A stretch of 16,985 nt of DNA from an uncultured Eubacteriales bacterium (GTDB taxonomy: Bacteria; Bacillota; Clostridia; Oscillospirales; Acutalibacteraceae): the NCBI GenBank assembly GCA_948762645.1, contig CAQBRY010000035.1, positions 1-16,985 of the forward strand, read 5' to 3'. The notes below the pieces were generated by a model that saw only the letters and a program-made list of their open reading frames with translations, was not told the origin of the DNA and searched no databases. The translations under genes were made by a program, and so were the position numbers. Numbering within the stretch: the first letter of the stretch is position 1; the number at the start of each line of letters is the position of its first letter. Below are positions 16,175-16,985 of the stretch, one piece after another.

Positions 16175-16203
16175 TTGGCATATTTGCATATTTTTGTTAT
16201 AAT
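16175..16203 (+). promoter_or_regulatory. Promoter of the Nif11-like peptide gene
   Basis: TTGGCA (16175-16180) and a perfect TATAAT (16198-16203) are 17 bases apart. Transcription would start near 16210, about 20 bases before the ATT proposed as start codon and with the AAAAGGGG SD in between. This leaves no room for an upstream start and puts the whole leader-coding stretch inside the mRNA. Confidence 0.7.
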
Positions 16204-16230
16204 TTACAATCATAAATAAAAAGGGGTAAT

Positions 16231-16824
16231 ATTATAAATGAAAATCTACAAAAACTCTTAGCAAATCCCGAATTTATATCTAAGGTTATTAAATTAAAGG
16301 ATAAAGAACAAGTCAAAAACTATTTTTCTATCTCCGGTTATGAAATAACAGACAAAAAAATTGAAGATTTAAGAACACTACTTACTGAAGTATATTTGCA
16401 AGTTAATAAACTCAGCGATGAAGAAAAAGAAGAACTAAAAAATTTTGCGCAGGAAAGTAAAAAAGAAATTAGAAGCCTTACTTCAGAAGAGCTTCAAAAA
16501 ACTTCAGGAGGCATTAGCAAAGGCGGTGCTATTGGTACGTGGGTTGGTGCCGGCGTCGGTGCTGCTGCAGCGATTGGGGGACTGGTTGCAGGCAGAAAAA
16601 AGGTTAAGTCTTTGTGCTCTAAGATCTGGAGCAACACAGCTGGGAATATTGATGATAGTATGAAGGCAATAGCAGTGCTACCCCCGCTTTTGATTGTTCC
16701 TGGTAGTATCGTAGCTGCCGGTGTGTTGGGTGTTACTGCTGTGACGGCAGGTACTGTGGTAGCGGCTGGTGCCGCTGGTAGTGAGGTTGGTTATTTAATT
16801 GGAAACGCAGCAGATAAAAAATAA
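16231..16824 (+). CDS. Nif11-like leader, double-glycine peptide precursor (ATT start)
   Basis: A 197-residue precursor if started at ATT 16231. The leader (1-94) has Nif11-type features, NENLQKLLANPEFISKVIKL, GYEITDKKIEDLRTLL, and ends LTSEELQKTSGG, a classic double-glycine site for a peptidase-containing ABC exporter. The core (95-197) is Gly/Ala/Val-rich: GAIGTWVGAGVGAAAAIGG has glycine-zipper repeats, then a short basic segment with the only Cys (KKVKSLCSK), then a second hydrophobic stretch IAVLPPLLIVPGSIVAAG and VTAVTAGTVVAAGAAG. This suggests a membrane-active bacteriocin-like product. In this frame there is no ATG, GTG or TTG between the upstream stop (16213-16215) and TTG 16396. ATT has SD AAAAGGGG (16219-16226) four bases before it. 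ATG 16238 is out of frame and stops after seven codons. Starting at TTG 16396 would remove the recognition part of the leader. A sequencing error or ATG-to-ATT mutation is possible. Confidence 0.75.
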   Translation: MINENLQKLLANPEFISKVIKLKDKEQVKNYFSISGYEITDKKIEDLRTLLTEVYLQVNKLSDEEKEELKNFAQESKKEIRSLTSEELQKTSGGISKGGAIGTWVGAGVGAAAAIGGLVAGRKKVKSLCSKIWSNTAGNIDDSMKAIAVLPPLLIVPGSIVAAGVLGVTAVTAGTVVAAGAAGSEVGYLIGNAADKK

Positions 16825-16960
16825 CTGAATAAAATAATATATTTTAATGATCTAGTCTTTTATTTTTACAATATATCATTCATCTTTCTACCATATCATA
16901 TATACTCTTAATGCAATAATATTGGCAGTGCAAAATGTGAAAGTGAAGAGAAGGTAAAAA

Positions 16961-16985
16961 ATGGATTTAAGAATAGCGTGCAAAG
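16961..16985 (+). CDS. Start of a gene running off the window
   Basis: ATG 16961 is preceded by an AGAAGG-type SD (about 16949-16954) and by an in-frame TAA at 16955-16957, so this is a genuine start position. Only MDLRIACK is visible and the product cannot be identified. It lies 136 bases after the Nif11-like gene on the same strand, so a peptidase/ABC exporter, modification enzyme or further precursor would be natural candidates, but nothing in these eight codons shows it. Confidence 0.5.

Noticed and set aside
16238..16261. ATG at 16238 as start of the peptide precursor
   Set aside because: It is in another frame and meets TAG after seven codons; no slippery sequence suggests a programmed shift.
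16396..16824. Nif11-like gene starting at TTG 16396
   Set aside because: The in-frame 55 codons before it encode a convincing leader and follow directly on a promoter and SD; TTG here would have no SD and delete the leader.
1..16985. CRISPR array, tRNA or rRNA genes
   Set aside because: I looked for regularly spaced repeats, cloverleaf-like segments and rRNA stretches on both strands and saw none.

Overview
The window is very AT-rich DNA that looks like a low-GC Bacillota (Firmicutes) chromosome, probably from an uncultured, host-associated Clostridia-like bacterium. This rests on strong AGGAGG-type ribosome binding sites, a membrane-anchored M23 peptidase of SpoIIQ type, a tiny Cys/Gly-rich YjcZ-like peptide of the kind common in spore formers, a VanY carboxypeptidase, and a GlnRS/GluRS pair. 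The outlier is a full-length Tlc/Npt ADP/ATP (nucleotide) translocase. That family is known mainly from obligate intracellular bacteria such as Rickettsiales and Chlamydiae and from Lawsonia, so the organism may depend on a host for nucleotides or energy. The species cannot be named from the sequence.

Left part (1-5000) is accessory and partly decayed. It holds two overlapping phage-like small genes at the left edge, then a GLUG-repeat surface-protein pseudogene on the minus strand broken by at least five frameshifts and one internal stop (479-1853). The M23/SpoIIQ-like gene follows with a strong terminator, then a deleted IS1-family transposase remnant. Next is a lone gene resembling the tube/hub adaptor of contractile injection systems, and a 43-residue Cys-rich peptide on the minus strand.

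Middle part (5000-7400): the nucleotide translocase (+) and a small secreted protein of unknown function (-) are convergent and share one bidirectional terminator. Each has a recognisable upstream promoter candidate.

Right part (7473-16047) is five tightly spaced minus-strand genes. In transcription order they are nfo (endonuclease IV), a 1170-residue metallophosphoesterase with a C-terminal beta-helix-like region, vanY, gltX and glnS. Gaps are 36, 26, 64 and 1 bases, so they look like one operon mixing DNA repair, an unusual phosphoesterase, wall processing and tRNA charging.

Right edge (16170-16985): divergent from nfo is a ribosomally synthesised peptide precursor with a Nif11-like leader, a double-glycine cleavage site and a long glycine-zipper hydrophobic core. 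It has a good promoter and SD but no ATG/GTG/TTG at the position the leader requires. The best start is ATT at 16231. A further gene begins at 16961 and runs off the window.

The points most worth following up are the translocase in a putative spore former, the ATT-initiated leader peptide, the metallophosphoesterase/beta-helix fusion with no export signal, and the solitary injection-system tube-like protein.
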